Counted from the stretch's first letter, positions 9,190-18,468 are shown. The stretch is 64,000 nt of DNA from G963678255 sp963678255 (GCA_963678255.2 CAXXTW010000002.1:186001-250000), one strand, 5' to 3'. The notes: generated from the sequence alone by a model not told the origin. Translations and numbers: made by a program.

Positions 9190-9867
9190 ATGATTAAAAC
9201 TGTAATTTTTGATTTAGATGGCACCCTAATAGATTCTATGGGGATTTGGGCTGAAGTTGATCTTGAGTTTTTAAATAAAAGAAACATTCTCGTTCCAGAT
9301 GATTTGTTTTCTGATATGACTGAAGGGAATAGTTTTACTGATTTGGCGATTTATTTTAAAAATAAATTTGATCTTTCTGAAAGCCTTGATGAGATTAAAG
9401 AAGAATGGACACAGATGGTTTTTGAGCATTATGCTCAAAAAATCCCACTAAAACCTTTTGTTCTTGATCTTATTTATTTTCTTAATGACAAAAATATCCC
9501 TCTGGCGATAGGTACAAGTAATTCTGATCTTTTAACTAAAGCTGTTTTAACCAAAAACAATATTCTGGATAACTTTAAAGTTTTAGTCGCTGGATGTCAT
9601 AATATTAAAGGTAAACCAAACCCTGATATCTTCTTATCTGCTGCTGAAAAATTGAATCTACAGCCCAATGAGTGTCTGGTAATAGAAGATACTCTTGCTG
9701 GGGTTATGGCTGCTAAGAATGCAGATATGAAGGTCTTTGCTGTGTATGATAAACACGCTCAGATAGAGCACGAAGAAATAATAAATAACGCCGATAGATT
9801 CTTCTTTTCTATTGAAAATTTATTTGCCTATTTAAAGGATAATTATGAAAGCTTATTTTCAGAATAA
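9190..9867 (+). CDS. HAD-superfamily hydrolase (subfamily IA phosphatase)
   Basis: 225 residues. The HAD motifs are complete: FDLDGTLIDS (nucleophile Asp8, acid Asp10), IGTSNSD (motif II), GKPNPDIF (motif III Lys) and VIEDTLAGVMAA (motif IV). The helical cap between the first two motifs is of the beta-phosphoglucomutase/phosphoglycolate type. Starts directly after the phnE stop. In this operon it might dephosphorylate a product of the imported compound, such as phosphoglycolate or a phosphonate-derived aldehyde phosphate, but the substrate cannot be assigned. Confidence 0.9.
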   Translation: MIKTVIFDLDGTLIDSMGIWAEVDLEFLNKRNILVPDDLFSDMTEGNSFTDLAIYFKNKFDLSESLDEIKEEWTQMVFEHYAQKIPLKPFVLDLIYFLNDKNIPLAIGTSNSDLLTKAVLTKNNILDNFKVLVAGCHNIKGKPNPDIFLSAAEKLNLQPNECLVIEDTLAGVMAAKNADMKVFAVYDKHAQIEHEEIINNADRFFFSIENLFAYLKDNYESLFSE

Positions 9868-10495
9868 AAAAGAAATTGAAATTAGAAAAATATTCTGTTT
9901 GGGGTTGAACTATCAAGAACATATCCTTGAAATGGCTCATCAGAAACCTTCACAACCTGTTATATTTATTAAACCTGATACTGCCATTTGTTATAATAAT
10001 GCTCAAATTGATTTCCCAAAAATCTCTGATAATTTGCATTATGAAGCTGAATTGATCGTTATTCTTAATAAAAACGGAAAACATATTGATTCAAAAGATG
10101 CTCTTTCCTATGTTGGCGGTTATGCTATCGGGCTTGATTTAACTTTGAGGGATTTACAAAAAATAGCTAAAGAAAATGGACTTCCCTGGTTAGTATCAAA
10201 AGGTTTTGACCAATCTGCCCCTATCTCTGATTTTATTGAATATCATGCTGATATTGATTTTAATACTATGTATTTTGAACTCAAAGTTAATAATGAAACA
10301 AAACAAATTGGTCAAACAAAAAACATGATCTTCAAAATAGAAGAAATTATTTCATATCTCTCAGATATCTTTACCCTTGAAAAAGGCGATATAATTTTTA
10401 CTGGAACGCCTTCAGGGGTTGGTCAAATCGTTAGTGGGGATCATGTGGAAGCTGTCTTAAATCATTCTTTAAGCGTTTGTATTGATATTAAATAA
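9845..10495 (+). CDS. Fumarylacetoacetate hydrolase-family protein (FAHD1/YcgM-like)
   Basis: 216 residues, overlapping the HAD gene by 23 bp. FAH motifs: LGLNYQEHILEM, VIFIKPDTAI, a metal-binding LHYEAELIVI, GGYAIGLDLTLRDLQ, SKGFDQSAPISD and FTGTPSGVG. The short single-domain form matches acylpyruvase/oxaloacetate decarboxylase-type members, which cleave or decarboxylate beta-keto acids with Mg or Mn. Last gene of the TetR-gpmI-phn operon, with about 280 gene-free bases before fliD. The true substrate is unknown. Confidence 0.88.
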   Translation: MKAYFQNKKEIEIRKIFCLGLNYQEHILEMAHQKPSQPVIFIKPDTAICYNNAQIDFPKISDNLHYEAELIVILNKNGKHIDSKDALSYVGGYAIGLDLTLRDLQKIAKENGLPWLVSKGFDQSAPISDFIEYHADIDFNTMYFELKVNNETKQIGQTKNMIFKIEEIISYLSDIFTLEKGDIIFTGTPSGVGQIVSGDHVEAVLNHSLSVCIDIK

Positions 10496-10746
10496 ATTCT
10501 TTATTTTTATTTTTTTTAAATCTCATCTCTTAAATATCTTCATAATTTAACCTGTTAAATTTAGAAAAAACTTCTAGTATTCTTAATAAGAAAAAAATTC
10601 TTTCACTACTCTTTTTTTACCAGAATTACCTGAAATATTTTCCAAAAATTATCCAATTATTAGACTTTATTTATAAATTTCTATGGCATAGGTGATGCAA
10701 CTATTCTCTGTTAGAATAAAAATCTGAAGATGATTTAGTTTTTTAT

Positions 10747-10773
10747 TCAAGAAAGAGTAAAGTCTTTCGATAA
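10747..10773 (+). promoter_or_regulatory. Candidate flagellar sigma-28 type promoter for fliD
   Basis: TCAA, 15 bases, then TTCGATAA (10766-10773), close to the FliA consensus TAAA-N15-GCCGATAA, 16 bases before the fliD start codon. Only the CGATAA core is strong, so this is a suggestion supported mainly by the class of gene that follows. Confidence 0.4.
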
Positions 10774-10789
10774 TAAATTGGAGGCTTAT

Positions 10790-13117
10790 ATGTCAGGTGA
10801 GATTAAGATAACCGGATTAGCTAGTGGTATTGACTTTGATAGTTTAGTAAAAAAACTGATCGAAGCAGAAGGATATCAAGCTAAAAAGTTAGAAACATGG
10901 AAAGGTACCTGGCAAACCAAAATTGACAAATTAAATGAGTTAAATACTAACGTTGATAGCATCAGAACAGCTAATGATAAATTAAGAACTGCCTCTTCTT
11001 TTGTGAGCAGAATTGCTAGTAATAGTGATGGAACTGTTGCAGATATTGCAGTTGATAGTAAATCTTCTCAAGGTGCTTATAAACTGGATGTAGCAACTAC
11101 TGTAAAACATAAGCTTGGTTCCAAAGGGGTTTCTTCTGTAGATTCTATAATTGCTGATGCCGCTGGTACTTTTGATTTTAGTGACGGTGAAGGTAATAAT
11201 ATCAACGTTATTGTTACAGACTTTACAACTCTTAGCGAGCTAAAAACTACCATTGAAAACGAACTGACTTCTGTAGGTTCACATGCTAAAGTTGATATTA
11301 TTAATGATGGCTCTGATATGGACGCTTATAGGATTCAGCTTACTTCTGGAGTAGCAGGTATAGATGGTAAAATAAATGTTACAAATGATGATACCAATCT
11401 GTCCTTTACTAAAGCTTCTTATGACTCTGATGTTGAACAGATTAAAGGAGAATCCTATAATCTTATTGATCCAACAGGAACTTATAACGGAAATATTAAT
11501 AAACGCTTAAAATTTAAAGTGCTCAGTACTGGTACAGTTGGCTCGACGAATGTAAAAATTCAATGGACAGATCTAACTGAAAATAAAACTGGTACGATTA
11601 CAGTAAATCAAGCTGGTGATTATGCCATTACTCAGGGTTTTAAAATTAGTGTTGGCGCTGGGACTTTAACAAAAAATGATGAATTTGCAATCGATCTCTT
11701 TCATCCTGATTTACAACAAGCTCAAAATACAGGACTTGCTCAATCTGGTAGTGTAACACATTCAGGTTTAATGGCTTCTAATGCTGTCGTCTCTACTACT
11801 GCTGGTGTCTTTTCTTACTCCTATGGGGGTAATGAGATTGCACCTCTCCAGATTCCTGCAAACACAACTTTAGATAAATTAGTAAAAATAATTAATGAAG
11901 ATGCTAAAAACCCTGGGGTTGTAGCATCTATTATTAACGATGGTTTAGGTACGTCTCAGTCTTTTCATATGATATTAACTGGTAAAAATTCTGGGGCTGC
12001 TAATCAGATTGAAGTGACTCAATCTACTCTGTCTAATATGTCCACTAGTGATTTTGTTACAACCAGACAGGCAACCAACGCCATGGTGAAAATTGATGAT
12101 TATCCGCCTGATCCTGATTCCTGGCTTCAAAAAGCATCTAATCTTATCACTGATATCATCCCAAATGCCTCTGTAACTCTCAAATCCTCTGGTTCAACCA
12201 ATGTGACCATTAAGAATGATACTGAAGCTATGGCTGATAAAGTTGAAGACTTTGTGACTGCTTTTAACACTGCTTTAGATTATATTGATGAAATCACTAA
12301 AATTGTCTTGGATGAAAAAGATGAAGCTAGTACCGAAGACTCTGGTATTCTTGTTGGTAACTATGGTGTTAATATTGTAAAATCTAAACTTAGAAGCTAT
12401 ATTGGTGAAAGGGCAGTAGGTTTTGATTCTGATGAAGATACTTATAGTTTATTAACTCAGGTTGGCTTGACCTCTGGAGACGACAAACGTCTCGCTTTTG
12501 ACCGAGAAGCTTTTATTGATGCTTTGAATGATAACCCTGATAAAGTCGTCGAATTATTCTCTGCTGATAAAATCGGTTCAACAGATAACTCAATCTTTAC
12601 CTATACTGCCGGTTTGAGTACTACTAAAGCTGGAACATATGAAGTTGAAACTGTTTTTGAAAATGATGAAATCAAAACTGTCCGATATAGGAAAAAAGGT
12701 GATTCAACTTGGTATGACTCTACTAAAAATAAAGATGTAAAAATCTCTACTGATAAAACATATTTTACAATTTTTGGTGGTGATGCCAGAGGTGCTATGA
12801 TTTCTACTGCAAATGGTGGAACTGGTACGCAAACTATGGAATTTAGAGTAAAAGAAGGCCGTGCTCAAACTTTTGAAAACCAAATGGATGAACTTTTTGA
12901 TAATACTGAAGGAATTACTAAAGTTTTGACAAATAACTACGAAGGTATTATTAAGAATATAGATAAGCGAATAGATCGTGAAAACAGAAGATTGGTTCAG
13001 GTAACGAGCCGTCTTCAAGAAAAGTTTGCCAGATTAGAGACAAACATGCAGAATTTAAATGGACAAATGAGCCGTTTACAATCCCAGTTGTCTAGTTTGC
13101 CTACTAATAGTGGATAG
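10790..13117 (+). CDS. fliD: Flagellar hook-associated protein 2 (filament cap)
   Basis: 775 residues, longer than the 450-680 typical of the family, with the extra length in the central D2/D3 region. N-terminal FliD_N motif ITGLASGIDFDSLVKKLIEAE. The C-terminal FliD_C domain ends in a heptad-rich coiled coil (ENRRLVQVTSRLQEKFARLE and on) that sits in the filament lumen. Caps the growing filament and folds exported flagellin. The ATG at 10790 has GGAGG 8 bases upstream; an upstream TTG in frame is not needed. fliS follows after 9 bp. No flagellin gene in the window. Confidence 0.95.
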   Translation: MSGEIKITGLASGIDFDSLVKKLIEAEGYQAKKLETWKGTWQTKIDKLNELNTNVDSIRTANDKLRTASSFVSRIASNSDGTVADIAVDSKSSQGAYKLDVATTVKHKLGSKGVSSVDSIIADAAGTFDFSDGEGNNINVIVTDFTTLSELKTTIENELTSVGSHAKVDIINDGSDMDAYRIQLTSGVAGIDGKINVTNDDTNLSFTKASYDSDVEQIKGESYNLIDPTGTYNGNINKRLKFKVLSTGTVGSTNVKIQWTDLTENKTGTITVNQAGDYAITQGFKISVGAGTLTKNDEFAIDLFHPDLQQAQNTGLAQSGSVTHSGLMASNAVVSTTAGVFSYSYGGNEIAPLQIPANTTLDKLVKIINEDAKNPGVVASIINDGLGTSQSFHMILTGKNSGAANQIEVTQSTLSNMSTSDFVTTRQATNAMVKIDDYPPDPDSWLQKASNLITDIIPNASVTLKSSGSTNVTIKNDTEAMADKVEDFVTAFNTALDYIDEITKIVLDEKDEASTEDSGILVGNYGVNIVKSKLRSYIGERAVGFDSDEDTYSLLTQVGLTSGDDKRLAFDREAFIDALNDNPDKVVELFSADKIGSTDNSIFTYTAGLSTTKAGTYEVETVFENDEIKTVRYRKKGDSTWYDSTKNKDVKISTDKTYFTIFGGDARGAMISTANGGTGTQTMEFRVKEGRAQTFENQMDELFDNTEGITKVLTNNYEGIIKNIDKRIDRENRRLVQVTSRLQEKFARLETNMQNLNGQMSRLQSQLSSLPTNSG

Positions 13118-13126
13118 GAGAATTAT

Positions 13127-13561
13127 ATGGATAATCGATATCAGGTTTACCGTGAAGTTGAGTTAAATACCACAAACAGAGGTAAAATTGTGGTTATGCT
13201 TTATTCCGGTGCAATCACTTTTCTCAGCAAAGCTAAAAATTACATGGTCAAAAAAGACTATGTTAATAAAGGGAAATTTATCGTTAAAGCTCAGAATATT
13301 ATTGATGAACTCAATATTGCCCTGGATATGGAAAAAGGTAAAGAAATTGCTAAAAATTTAAGATCAATATATTTGTTCTTGAATAGATATTTGTCTCAAG
13401 CAAATATCCAATGTAAACCTGAAATGCTTGACAGAGCAATTCAAATATTATCCAGTTTAAAATCAGCTTTTGAAGAAATTGTCAATAATGCTCAATATTC
13501 TGAAGCTCAAGATATCAAAAAGAAAGAACAAGTTCAAAATTCTATCAGAAAAATTGTATAA
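13127..13561 (+). CDS. fliS: Flagellin export chaperone FliS
   Basis: 144 residues, all-helical. Typical FliS features: the start YRQVELNT-like segment (YREVELNTTNRGKIVVMLY), AQNIIDELNIALDMEKG and IYLFLNRYLSQANI. FliS binds the C-terminus of flagellin in the cytoplasm and prevents premature polymerisation. It lies directly after fliD as in most flagellated bacteria. Confidence 0.93.
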   Translation: MDNRYQVYREVELNTTNRGKIVVMLYSGAITFLSKAKNYMVKKDYVNKGKFIVKAQNIIDELNIALDMEKGKEIAKNLRSIYLFLNRYLSQANIQCKPEMLDRAIQILSSLKSAFEEIVNNAQYSEAQDIKKKEQVQNSIRKIV

Positions 13562-13612
13562 TGAACTTGACAAGTATGAGAAATAAAACTAAAGTAGCCT
13601 CAGGAGGATGAT

Positions 13613-14146
13613 ATGGCTGTAGATAAAATAAGCAACAGCATGAACTCTCATCAAATCCTGAATGATCGTTTAAAAGAGGCTGCTTCAGGGAAGAAGAGTT
13701 CCGTACTCGCAATGGATGCGTACCGTAATCAGAATGTTAATGATTCTGATGATAAAACGATTTTTTCAGATGATGCAAAGAAACTGCAGGAAACAGAAGT
13801 CATTCTGCGCTCCGCTCTGCAGAAACTTAATGAGATGGATGATGTCAGAACTGAAAAATTAGCCGATGTTAAGGATAAGATCGACCAAAATTTCTATTCT
13901 GATAATGATGAATTAGATCAGGAATTAGCTGGTTTAATCATCCCTGAAAGTGAATTGAGAGATATTATTCAAAAACGTATGAAAGCTGATGAATATGTCG
14001 ATCAAATTCATGACTATGACAATACCAATCAAACTATTAATGAAGAAAATATTAAAAATATTAAAGAAAAAGTTGCTCAGGGATATTACAGTAACCCTGA
14101 GGTTCTTGAGAAAATTGCTAATGAATTAGTTGATTTTTTTGAATAG
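13613..14146 (+). CDS. FlgM-like anti-sigma protein with a duplicated motif
   Basis: 177 residues, hydrophilic, helical, no signal peptide. Two segments resemble the sigma-28-binding C-terminus of FlgM: around residues 80-112 (KLADVKDKIDQNFYSD) and 145-177 (NIKNIKEKVAQGYYSNPEVL then EKIANELVDFF). FlgM is normally about 100 residues with one such region. Position right after fliD-fliS and before a strong terminator (14170-14195) supports a flagellar regulatory role. The assignment is by motif only; it could also be another flagellar export-linked protein. Confidence 0.6.
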   Translation: MAVDKISNSMNSHQILNDRLKEAASGKKSSVLAMDAYRNQNVNDSDDKTIFSDDAKKLQETEVILRSALQKLNEMDDVRTEKLADVKDKIDQNFYSDNDELDQELAGLIIPESELRDIIQKRMKADEYVDQIHDYDNTNQTINEENIKNIKEKVAQGYYSNPEVLEKIANELVDFFE

Positions 14147-14169
14147 CAAATTAGATTATAATTATTTTT

Positions 14170-14195
14170 AAAACCGGGTTATTCCGGTTTTTTTT
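14170..14195 (+). terminator. Intrinsic terminator after the flagellar genes
   Basis: AAAACCGG and CCGGTTTT arms separated by a short loop (GTTATT), followed by a run of T. Ends the fliD-fliS-flgM-like unit. Confidence 0.85.
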
Positions 14196-14318
14196 TGCTT
14201 TTTTACAAAAAAAACAGTATTCTTTATTCGCTAAAAGAAAAAACGAGAACACTATTAAATAAACTTTACAAAAAAACCATCATTATTAAATTTGATAGGA
14301 TAAAGGATAAAAGTAAGA

Positions 14319-15524
14319 ATGGCTATAAAACCAGTTAAGTTTAAAAATAAGAATAGAAATAAAAAAACAGGGTCTAAAAATCAGACCAGAAAGTTTTTTT
14401 TGTTATTTATTGCTTTTTGGCTACTTTTTTATGGCTTATGGGTATTGTCCTCTCAAAAGAAAAAAACAATCCCTGTTGATCAAATTCCAAAAGATACTGT
14501 CAATCAAGTGACTCCTGTTTTTTTCCCTGAAAGTGATACGTTGAGACAACATTTTTCTAAATCTTCAGAAGATCAATTAAAATACTTTTGTTTAAAACTG
14601 GGTGTTCTTGAAAAACTTATTAAGATTAAAGAAAAAAATAACGAAAAAAATGTATTTCTTCCTCTTAATGTGTCCAAAATGGAATTAAATTTCGCCAATT
14701 ATTTCTTTACCAAAAATCTAACTGCTAATGGCTGGCGATTTATAAATGGGATTGAAAATACTTCTGGAAATACTCAGACTCTTTCTTTCTATTCTCCTGG
14801 AAATATTATGTATATCATTAATTTGTATTATGATAAATCAAAATCTTACCCTGTAGAAAAACCAAAAGTTTCTATCTTTATCACTGAATTAGGTGAAAAT
14901 TATCAAAAAAGTTATAACGATATTTTCAAGATTGTTCATCCGATTAACTATGCTGTTTTACCTGATCGGAAATATACCAAAAAGTATATTGAACTTATAA
15001 CAAAAGCTGGTTACGAATTGATTATTAATATTCCTATGGAACCTATTGATTACCCTATGACAAATCCAGGAAAAAATAGTATATTTGTCAAAATGAATCA
15101 GCATGAAATCAATAATATGATGGATTCATTTATTAAAGATTTTCCCAATGCTAAAGGTGCACTAAACTACTTGGGAAGTTTAGTGACAACTGATGAAGAG
15201 ATAAGTAAAATATTTCTTAAAAAATTAAAAGAAAAGAATCTGTATTTTGTTGATAATTTGACACCTACAAGTTCTTTAGCTTATAATTGTGCTCAAAAAA
15301 TGGTATTATCCTCTTATAAACGTTCTATGTATTTAAAACTAAAAGACTCTAAATCTGTTGATTTAATGGTTTCAGATGTAAAAAACAGTTATTCACAAAT
15401 TGTCATTTTGGTTACTCCTTTGTCTGAAATTAAAGATATTAAACTTTTAAAATCTTTTTGTGATAAATTAACAAAAGAAGGGTTTCAAATAGTTTTTGGA
15501 TCAGAACTTGAGGAAGAAATTTAA
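14319..15524 (+). CDS. Divergent polysaccharide deacetylase family protein (YibQ-like)
   Basis: 401 residues. A basic N-terminus and one transmembrane anchor (about 26-44, FFLLFIAFWLLFYGLWVL) precede a spacer. The C-terminal ~210 residues match the divergent polysaccharide deacetylase family (DUF610): VSIFITELG at the first strand, YELIINIPMEPIDYP, then GALNYLGSLVTTDEE and YFVDNLTPTSSLAYNCA. In most members the central motif is NNHMGS; here it is LNYLGS, so metal binding may be lost. Probably faces the periplasm. It begins a four-gene unit with uppP, holA and era. Confidence 0.78.
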   Translation: MAIKPVKFKNKNRNKKTGSKNQTRKFFLLFIAFWLLFYGLWVLSSQKKKTIPVDQIPKDTVNQVTPVFFPESDTLRQHFSKSSEDQLKYFCLKLGVLEKLIKIKEKNNEKNVFLPLNVSKMELNFANYFFTKNLTANGWRFINGIENTSGNTQTLSFYSPGNIMYIINLYYDKSKSYPVEKPKVSIFITELGENYQKSYNDIFKIVHPINYAVLPDRKYTKKYIELITKAGYELIINIPMEPIDYPMTNPGKNSIFVKMNQHEINNMMDSFIKDFPNAKGALNYLGSLVTTDEEISKIFLKKLKEKNLYFVDNLTPTSSLAYNCAQKMVLSSYKRSMYLKLKDSKSVDLMVSDVKNSYSQIVILVTPLSEIKDIKLLKSFCDKLTKEGFQIVFGSELEEEI

Positions 15525-15536
15525 ACTGGAGATATT

Positions 15537-16337
15537 ATGTTAATTAAATCGATAATTCTTGGCATTGTTCAGGGTTTAACTGAATTTTTACCTGTTAGTA
15601 GTTCAGGTCATCTGGTTTTAGTAGAACACTTTTTAAAAACAACTGCAGATAACAATCTGACTTTTGAAGTGTTTTTACATTTAGGTTCACTATTAGCTGT
15701 CTTGATATTCTTTAGAAAAGATATACTAGAATTGCTGAAAAGTCTTGTTTATTATAAAGATCCTGGTTATAAAGATAATCGTAAAATTGTTTTGTGGTTG
15801 ATGATTGGAACAATCATCACAGGAATTATTGGTGTTAAATTTAATGATCTTTTTGAATCTTTATTTTCTAATCCATTATTAGTAGCATGTATGTTATCCA
15901 TTACAGGTTTAATTCTCTTTTTCTCTGATAAAATTAAGAAAAAAGGAGTCAACTTGCCTGAAATGGGTTGGAAAAGAGCTGCTATTATCGGGTTAGGACA
16001 ATCCATTGCTATTACACCTGGAATCTCTCGATCAGGAACCACTATTGCCTTTTCATTGTTTACAGGACTTCAAAGATCACAAGCAGCTAGATTCTCATTT
16101 TTATTATCAATTCCTGCTATTCTTGGTGCAAACTTAAAAGAGTTTTCTAATTTTAAAGCATTGGATTCAGGTTTATTCTTAGATTACATATTAGGTTTTC
16201 TGGCAGCTTTTATCTCGGGTTATTTAGTGATAGGATTTCTTTTAAAAATAATCAATGCAGCAAAATTAAAGATATTTTCTTATTATTGTTGGTCTATTTC
16301 TGTCATTACCATAATATTATTACTTCTTGGTTTTTAA
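15537..16337 (+). CDS. uppP: Undecaprenyl-diphosphate phosphatase
   Basis: 266 residues, about eight membrane spans. Both catalytic motifs are present: QGLTEFLPVSSSGHLVL near the N-terminus and ITPGISRSGTTIAFSL in the middle. It recycles the undecaprenyl lipid carrier for peptidoglycan and other envelope polymers by removing a phosphate from undecaprenyl diphosphate at the membrane, and confers bacitracin tolerance in other species. Follows the deacetylase-like gene by 12 bp; the next gene begins right after its stop. Confidence 0.96.
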   Translation: MLIKSIILGIVQGLTEFLPVSSSGHLVLVEHFLKTTADNNLTFEVFLHLGSLLAVLIFFRKDILELLKSLVYYKDPGYKDNRKIVLWLMIGTIITGIIGVKFNDLFESLFSNPLLVACMLSITGLILFFSDKIKKKGVNLPEMGWKRAAIIGLGQSIAITPGISRSGTTIAFSLFTGLQRSQAARFSFLLSIPAILGANLKEFSNFKALDSGLFLDYILGFLAAFISGYLVIGFLLKIINAAKLKIFSYYCWSISVITIILLLLGF

Positions 16338-17381
16338 ATGAACACTAAAAAAAATACTCGTTTGAGTTTTGATCAGTTTGTTATTGAAAATGATCATTAT
16401 AAAAAACAGAATGTTTTTTTTGTTTATGGACCCGAAGCCTTTCAACGAAATGAAACTGTAAAATTAATTTTAAAATTACACAAAATTACTGAATTTGATT
16501 CTTTTGATTCATTTATATACTATGGTGATGATTTTAGTAATAAAGCCAATAGTATAAAACCAGTTATTGAGCAACTTCAAATGTATCCTTTTGCTCAACC
16601 ATTAAAAACTGTTGTAATTCGCAATTTTGATGAAATTAATTCAGAAGGGAAAGACTTATTGGTTAAATATGCTTTAAATCCTAATGAACATTCTTTATTA
16701 GTCTTAGCTGCTGAAAAGGCAGATCTAAAAACAACCCGAATGAAAAAACTGATTGATTGTTGTATATCCGTGGAATGTAAAGAATTAAGGATTCCTTCCA
16801 TATTAACCAAATGGGTGATTGATGAATTAAAAAAAAGACAATTGAGTATGGATGATAAAGCCAGAATGAAATTTCTTAATACAGTTGATCTTGACTTTTA
16901 TACTGCATTTAATGAGCTAAGTAAACTGGAATTATTTATTGGTTCCAGAAAAATTATTCATGAAGAGGATGTACAGAAATGTACAGTTTTAAGTAAAACT
17001 TTCACTGTTTTTGAATTACTAGATGAATTAGGATATTTAAGAAAAGCAAAAGCTTTAACGATTCTAGATAATTTAATAGCAAATGAAGAAAGTGCCATAA
17101 TGATTCTTAGTGTGATCAGTAACTTCTTTATGACTTTATGGAAACTTTCAGCTTTAAGAAGCAAGAAAATCTCGGACACTGAGATAAAAACAAAGCATAT
17201 GAATGAAGTACATCCGTATTATCGAGATAAATACTTTATATTTTTAAAGAATTATCCAAAACAAAAAATTGAAAAAGCACTCGATTATCTATTGCAATCA
17301 GACAGAAAAGCAAAATTATCCATGTGCAGTGATCATGTATTATTAACCATTTTAATATATAATCTTACAACTAATAACTAA
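16338..17381 (+). CDS. holA: DNA polymerase III delta subunit
   Basis: 347 residues, the usual size. The N-terminal AAA-like domain begins NVFFVYGPEAFQRNE, with the degenerate P-loop typical of delta. The region LLVLAAEKADLKTTRMKKL and the C-terminal helical collar (about 215-340, FTVFELLDELGYLRKAKALTI) match the family. Part of the clamp loader, opening the beta clamp. Begins directly after uppP with no gap and is followed by era after 9 bp. Confidence 0.9.
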   Translation: MNTKKNTRLSFDQFVIENDHYKKQNVFFVYGPEAFQRNETVKLILKLHKITEFDSFDSFIYYGDDFSNKANSIKPVIEQLQMYPFAQPLKTVVIRNFDEINSEGKDLLVKYALNPNEHSLLVLAAEKADLKTTRMKKLIDCCISVECKELRIPSILTKWVIDELKKRQLSMDDKARMKFLNTVDLDFYTAFNELSKLELFIGSRKIIHEEDVQKCTVLSKTFTVFELLDELGYLRKAKALTILDNLIANEESAIMILSVISNFFMTLWKLSALRSKKISDTEIKTKHMNEVHPYYRDKYFIFLKNYPKQKIEKALDYLLQSDRKAKLSMCSDHVLLTILIYNLTTNN

Positions 17382-17390
17382 GGAAGATTT

Positions 17391-18287
17391 ATGACAGATT
17401 ATTCAAAGTTTAAAGCAGGCTACATATCTATAGTCGGAAAACCTAATGTAGGGAAATCTACCTTAATGAATAGACTTTTAGGAGAAAAATTATCAATTGT
17501 CTCTCCCAAACCTCAAACTACCAGAGTCAGTATCAAAGGCATTTTAAATCAGGAAGATTTACAGATTGTTTTTTTAGATACTCCTGGATTTGTTGAACCA
17601 AGATATGAGCTTCATCATCGAATGGTTTCTTACATCAAAGAATCTCTTAAAGATTCTGATTTAATATTATTTATTACTGATATTTGTGATTTTCCCACAG
17701 AATACGACTTAACAATGATCAATTATATTAAAGAAATCAGAAAACCTGCCATCGCTTTACTTAATAAAGTTGATTTGGTTGATGGCACTATCATAGAAGC
17801 AAAAACCGAAAAGATAAAGAATAGTTTTGATAAAGTTTTAGCAATTTCTGCTTTAACAATGCATGATATTACTGGTTTTATCAAAGAGTTACAACATTTT
17901 ATGCCTTACAATCCTCCTTATTATTCCACTGAAGATATGTCAGATTTGCCTTTAAAATTCTTTGCTCAGGAAATTATCAGAGAGAAGATTTTTTTAAATT
18001 ATGAGCAAGAGATTCCTTATTCTTCAGCAGTTGTCGTTGACAAATATAATGAAAGAGAAGATTTTGATTTTATACAAGCAACTATTTATTTAGAACGAGA
18101 TACTCAAAAACCCATATTGTTAGGTAAAAACGGCTCTAAGATAAAAGTAGTCAGAGAACAAGCAGAAGCTGAAATTGCAACACTTACAGGAAAATCAGCA
18201 AAGCTTAATTTATGGATTAAAATCAAACCAGGCTGGCGTAAGAGTAATAGTTTACTTAATCAACTTGGTTATAAATTGAATACTTAA
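17391..18287 (+). CDS. era: GTPase Era
   Basis: 298 residues. G1 GKPNVGKSTLMNR, G2 region KPQTTRVSIKGI, G3 DTPG, G4 NKVD, then a C-terminal KH domain with ILLGKNGSKIKVVREQAE. Era binds the 3' end of 16S rRNA and helps mature the 30S subunit at the inner face of the membrane. Last gene of the 14.3-18.3 kb unit. Confidence 0.97.
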   Translation: MTDYSKFKAGYISIVGKPNVGKSTLMNRLLGEKLSIVSPKPQTTRVSIKGILNQEDLQIVFLDTPGFVEPRYELHHRMVSYIKESLKDSDLILFITDICDFPTEYDLTMINYIKEIRKPAIALLNKVDLVDGTIIEAKTEKIKNSFDKVLAISALTMHDITGFIKELQHFMPYNPPYYSTEDMSDLPLKFFAQEIIREKIFLNYEQEIPYSSAVVVDKYNEREDFDFIQATIYLERDTQKPILLGKNGSKIKVVREQAEAEIATLTGKSAKLNLWIKIKPGWRKSNSLLNQLGYKLNT

Positions 18288-18343
18288 GCAAATCAATTGA
18301 TTGAATTTTTGTTTTCTAAACGTTTTGGTCAGAATTAGTTATC

Positions 18344-18390
18344 TGTTACAATAGTAACATTACGAATATTCTAACTGTCAACAAGTGACA
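18344..18390 (+). promoter_or_regulatory. Two inverted repeats upstream of satP, possible operators
   Basis: TGTTAC-AATA-GTAACA (18344-18359) is a perfect 16-bp palindrome. TGTCA-ACAAG-TGACA (18376-18390) is a second, perfect 5-5-5 inverted repeat. Both lie in the 181-bp space between era and satP, about 80-125 bp before the start codon. A TTGACA at 18398-18403 overlaps the region, but no -10 is well placed. The regulator is unknown. Confidence 0.45.
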
Positions 18391-18468
18391 ATATCATTTG
18401 ACAAGATCACTATTATAAAAATTGATACTTTTTTATAATAAATATAAATATATCAAGGGGAGGGTGAA

